Source: Hydnum rufescens UP504 (lineage: Eukaryota > Basidiomycota > Agaricomycetes > Cantharellales > Hydnaceae). Taken from it: 44,153 bases of DNA. The DNA is taken from the NCBI GenBank assembly GCA_014904985.1, contig MU128979.1, positions 90,013 to 134,165 on the forward strand, in the 5' to 3' direction. Of the stretch, positions 41,881-44,153 are shown piece by piece. Each line of letters begins with the position of its first letter. Within the stretch, counting starts at the first letter, position 1. The notes beneath the pieces are model-generated. The model had not been told where the DNA came from. It did no database searches and saw only the letters and a list, made by a program, of their open reading frames with translations. Both the position numbers and the translations under genes were made by a program.

Positions 41881-41987
41881 CTAGAGAAATAATAATAGAT
41901 TAGTTAAAAATTAATGCAGCGCAAAAAGAGCAGCTCATGCTGCTCTTTTTGCGCCACAAGAATAAGCAAATAAAAAATAAAACTTAC
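41881..41987 (-). other. Hairpin intron E
   Basis: 107 nt; donor GTAAGT (G at 41987), perfect 16-bp stem GCGCAAAAAGAGCAGC (41919-41934) with 41939-41954 around a 4-nt loop, branch AACTAAT, acceptor TCTCTAG. The exonic dyad at 41996-42023 is a perfect 28-bp palindrome (CCACACACCCGCTG and complement), eight nt from the donor. Confidence 0.8.
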
Positions 41988-42174
41988 TTGTAGTACCACA
42001 CACCCGCTGCAGCGGGTGTGTGGCACTCGATCTTGCTGGGGCCATGTACTTCGCCTCGTGCGTACTCTTGCACGGCCATTTGTACAGGTGCTCCCTGTGC
42101 CCCGTCATCCGGGTGTCGATACGCGGGGTTACGGGGGTTTTTGTGTCGGTATTCGTTCGTGTGGGATATAGGAC

Positions 42175-42282
42175 CTACAATGTATGATTAGATGTTAGTT
42201 AAAAATTAAAGCCCACACAAAAAGAGCAGCTTTCGCTGCTCTTTTTGCGCGGCTGCAACTACTGGGGGGGGTGGGGACTCAC
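42175..42282 (-). other. Hairpin intron F
   Basis: 108 nt; donor GTGAGT (G at 42282), 13-bp stem CAAAAAGAGCAGC (42218-42230) with 42235-42247, outer GCC/GGC pairs, branch AACTAAC, acceptor TTGTAG. The exonic dyad CACACCGCGGTG lies at about 42296-42314. Confidence 0.75.
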
Positions 42283-42564
42283 TTTGGATAGTACTACACA
42301 CCGCGGTGGGTGTGGTTCCTGGGGGCCTCATTTGGCGCGTTGCTGGCGGTCTCGGCCTCGCTTAGCATGTTGCCGGCGGTCGCTGTTCTCGCTTGGCGCG
42401 TTGCCGGTAGTCGCGTCTTCGTTTGGTGCGTGCGTTGGCGCGTTGCCGTTGGGCGCATTGCCGTTGGGCGCGTTTGATGCGCCGCCATTGGGCATGTTGC
42501 CATTGGGCGTGTTTGGGCCCTTGTCGTTTTGCGGGTTTTGTCGTGCCTTTAACCAGGCTTCAGT
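42283..42564 (-). other. GC-rich repetitive exon between introns F and G
   Basis: On the plus strand it reads as repeats of TTG(G/C)CGTTGGGCGCG; on the minus strand one frame gives Asn-Ala-Pro-Asn-Gly repeats (NAPNGNAPNGNAPTHAPN), then a basic segment (RRQHAKRGRDRQQRAK) and a TGA. This is a low-complexity coding-like exon with intact CpGs. Translation is unproven. Confidence 0.4.
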
Positions 42565-42669
42565 CTAGAATAATAAAGACTCGTCAGTATAAAAATTCAA
42601 TGCAGCGCAAAAAGAGCAGCTTTCGCTGCTCTTTTTGCGCCATTGTATCTACTAATCAGAAGAACTCAC
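42565..42669 (-). other. Hairpin intron G
   Basis: 105 nt; donor AAG|GTGAGT (G at 42669), perfect 16-bp stem (42605-42620 with 42625-42640, loop TTTC), branch ACTGAC, acceptor TTATTCTAG. The exonic dyad at 42676-42706 also forms the outer edge of the palindromic core. Confidence 0.8.
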
Positions 42670-43424
42670 CTTGGGACCACACACCTGCAGCGTGGGTGTG
42701 TGGTCGTGTGCCTGCCTTTTCAGGCGATTGCCTGTTGTGGTTGTGGAGATACAAAAGGAAGATGCGGACTCAACGCCGGCAATTGCCGGTACTTGAAAAG
42801 CGCCCAAGGGGTGGTGCTACAAGCGCAATACATATTAATGGAACGTGTCTAAATGTGGATTAAATACTATATAGCAAATATTTGTTTAAAAATGCAAAGA
42901 AGAAGAAGATAAAAGTCAGAGCTCGGTAAGGCACGATATGCCTGATGCAAAGTGGATTGGCACTCTATGCATCAGAATTGCCAAATAAACATATATGGAT
43001 ATATGCACCTACATGGCGATTAATTATATCGGACGATTCTGCATTTAAATTTTCATGCCTTCAATTCCTATTTAGGGATTGAAGCGTGAAAATTAAATGC
43101 CAGAATGTCTGATATGCATATGCATAGTGGCCCATATATCCATCTTATGCAATGCAATCAGGCATATCGTGCCTTACCGAGCTCTGACTTTTTATCTTCT
43201 TCTTCTTTGCATTTTTAAACAAATATTTGCTATATAGTATTTAATCCACATTTAGACACATTCCATTAATATGTATCGCGCTTGTAGCACCACCCCTTGG
43301 GCACTTTTCAAGTACCGGCAATTGCCGGCGTTGAATTGCACAACTACGCCCCCCCCACACAGCAATCGCCCAGAAAGGCGAGTACACGACCACACACCCG
43401 CTGCTGCGGGTGTGTGGTCATAAG
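42670..43424. promoter_or_regulatory. Palindromic core between the two divergent arrays
   Basis: 42676-42960 is the reverse complement of about 43145-43419 with few differences (shared GAGCTCGGTAAGGCACGATA, GCAATTGCCGG and the exonic dyads). At the centre, 43041-43100 is another dyad (GCATTTAAATTTTCATGC and complement around CCTATTTAGGG). The two intron arrays start on either side and point outward, so the core is placed as a bidirectional promoter would be. TATA-like ACTATATAG is present in both arms (about 42868 and 43231). Confidence 0.6.
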
Positions 43425-43527
43425 GTGAGTTTTTTTCTTAGAAGATATAGGCGCAAAAAGAGTAGCGACAGCTACTCTTTTTGCGCTCCTTTGAGTGTTC
43501 ATACTAACGTTGCTTTTATTATTCCAG
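43425..43527 (+). other. Hairpin intron H
   Basis: 103 nt; donor AAG|GTGAGT, perfect 16-bp stem GCGCAAAAAGAGTAGC (43451-43466) with GCTACTCTTTTTGCGC (43471-43486), branch TACTAAC, acceptor TTATTCCAG. The exonic dyad at 43388-43419 precedes the donor. The stem has T and A at one paired position where introns D, E, F and G have C and G. Confidence 0.8.
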
Positions 43528-43878
43528 ATCACAGGTCCAAGGCCTGAGATAAAACCCACCACACGACATGGGCCTGAACAACAAGAGCCAAAGCAAAAGA
43601 AATGACGGGCCGCCCAATGAGTGGCCCCAGGAACCACACCGCTGCGGCGGGGGGTGGGTGGGGCGAGGTGTGTGTGATAAGTTACTATATTTATAGCGTG
43701 TGGTCTCCCACCCCAATAGATAACACCACACCAACACCACAGCGGGTGTGGTCTATATTAGTATTTATTAGATGTAGCCATGCGACGCAAACGCAAGAGG
43801 TGGCTACGCGCCGAACGAGTGGCCACGCAAACCACACACCCCGCCGCAGCTGCGGCGGGGTGTGTGGTTTTATATAAG
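43528..43878 (+). other. Exon between introns H and I, with partial module copies
   Basis: 351 nt, CpG-rich, beginning ATCACAGGTCC. It holds additional CACACC...GGTGTGG half-dyads (43636 and 43730-43752) and two internal segments ending TTATAG and ATTAG that look like shortened introns. No long frame; it may be a non-coding exon. Confidence 0.4.
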
Positions 43879-43971
43879 GTAAGTGTACCCGGAATGGCGC
43901 AAAGAGAGCAGCAGATGCTGCTCTTTTTGTGCCTGATTTCAATTTTTAGCTAACATTATTTATTATTCTAG
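43879..43971 (+). other. Hairpin intron I
   Basis: 93 nt; donor AAG|GTAAGT, stem GCGCAAAGAGAGCAGC (43897-43912) with GCTGCTCTTTTTGTGC (43917-43932), branch AGCTAAC, acceptor TTATTCTAG. Directly upstream is the longest exonic dyad, a perfect 42-bp palindrome (43829-43870, 21-bp arms). Confidence 0.8.
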
Positions 43972-44153
43972 GCTATCATCTGAACCACAAACAGCAACAT
44001 GAAGACCCACCGAACGAACGCTCCCCCCCAGAAATGACAATGCCCCCCCAAAACAAGTGCGAACGAAACCTGCCAATGACGACCGGCCAAGGAACACAGC
44101 AGACAAAACCCAGGAACGAAAACCCGTGACACAAGCAAGACCGCGGGACCCCT
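43972..44153 (+). other. Exon following intron I, open at the right edge
   Basis: Begins GCTATCATCTGAACC, matching the exon start after module C (30090 and below, minus). One frame gives an Asn/Pro/Thr/Arg-rich peptide (NERSPPEMTMPPQNKCERNL). CAAGACC near 44134 matches other module exons, suggesting that the array continues beyond the window. Confidence 0.45.

Noticed and set aside
41919..41954. Rho-independent terminator (hairpin next to a T run), also at 42605, 43451 and 43897
   Set aside because: The T run is inside the stem, not after it, and every copy lies between splice donor and branch signals in an otherwise fungal sequence.
42245..42863. Plus-strand frames of 107 and 146 codons
   Set aside because: They cross introns F and G, which are defined on the minus strand, and their composition reflects the GC-rich repeat rather than a protein.

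Overview
The window looks like a transposon-dense, heterochromatin-like stretch of a filamentous fungal genome, most likely an agaricomycete basidiomycete. The reasons are: very short introns (about 47-111 nt) with GTRNGT donors and CTRAY branch sites close to the acceptor; chromodomain-bearing Ty3/gypsy retroelements; a Ulp1-like protease gene of the kind carried by basidiomycete transposons; and strong CpG loss, with CGA and CAG codons turned into TGA and TAG in nearly every old element. I see no intact host gene, rRNA or tRNA gene, and no prokaryotic feature. Almost every gene here is broken, and the long open frames on the opposite strand are mostly shadows.

Layout. 1-760: decayed minus-strand gene. 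1549-4594: decayed plus-strand gene ending in a Ulp1-like (C48) cysteine protease domain with two clear introns. 5690-6260: minus-strand fragment with two similar short introns. 6770-7531 and 11757-13500: decayed coding blocks separated by a 4.2-kb hAT-like element (7540-11748; 8-bp target duplication GATGATAG) whose centre is a palindrome with 1.25-kb arms. 13523-13982: LTR of a minus-strand element. 14206-19705: Ty3/gypsy copy 1 (protease, RT, RNase H, integrase, chromodomain, 3' LTR), with an antisense coiled-coil/zinc-cluster-like gene between the pol stop and the polypurine tract. 19701-21066: further LTRs, including a solo LTR with target duplication TATGG. 21230-22680: decayed minus-strand gene, followed by a 52-bp minisatellite. 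24298-26832: element with about 110-bp terminal inverted repeats and a TA duplication. 27270-27900: SINE-like repeat. 27944-28545: LTR with an expanded array of TGACTCA motifs. 29580-30152: hairpin-intron modules cut by an LTR (30153-30794). 30830-35590: unknown multi-block minus-strand gene. 35682-37238: minus-strand gypsy integrase fragment, interrupted by Ty3/gypsy copy 2 (37239-40797; 5' LTR, gag, protease, RT, truncated).

41284-44153 is the most unusual part and is CpG-rich, unlike the rest. It is a back-to-back pair of exon-intron arrays that diverge from a palindromic core near 43070. Each unit has a GC-rich dyad (CACACCC...GGGTGTG) just upstream of a 5' splice site, and an about 105-nt intron that carries a second, 16-bp hairpin (GCGCAAAAAGAGCAGC and its complement). 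Stem changes are compensated on the other arm. Decayed copies of the module occur at 11024-11168 and 29804-30152, so it is a dispersed family. I interpret it as a family of structured, introner-like repeated exon-intron units; this appears to be the best candidate for something undescribed.
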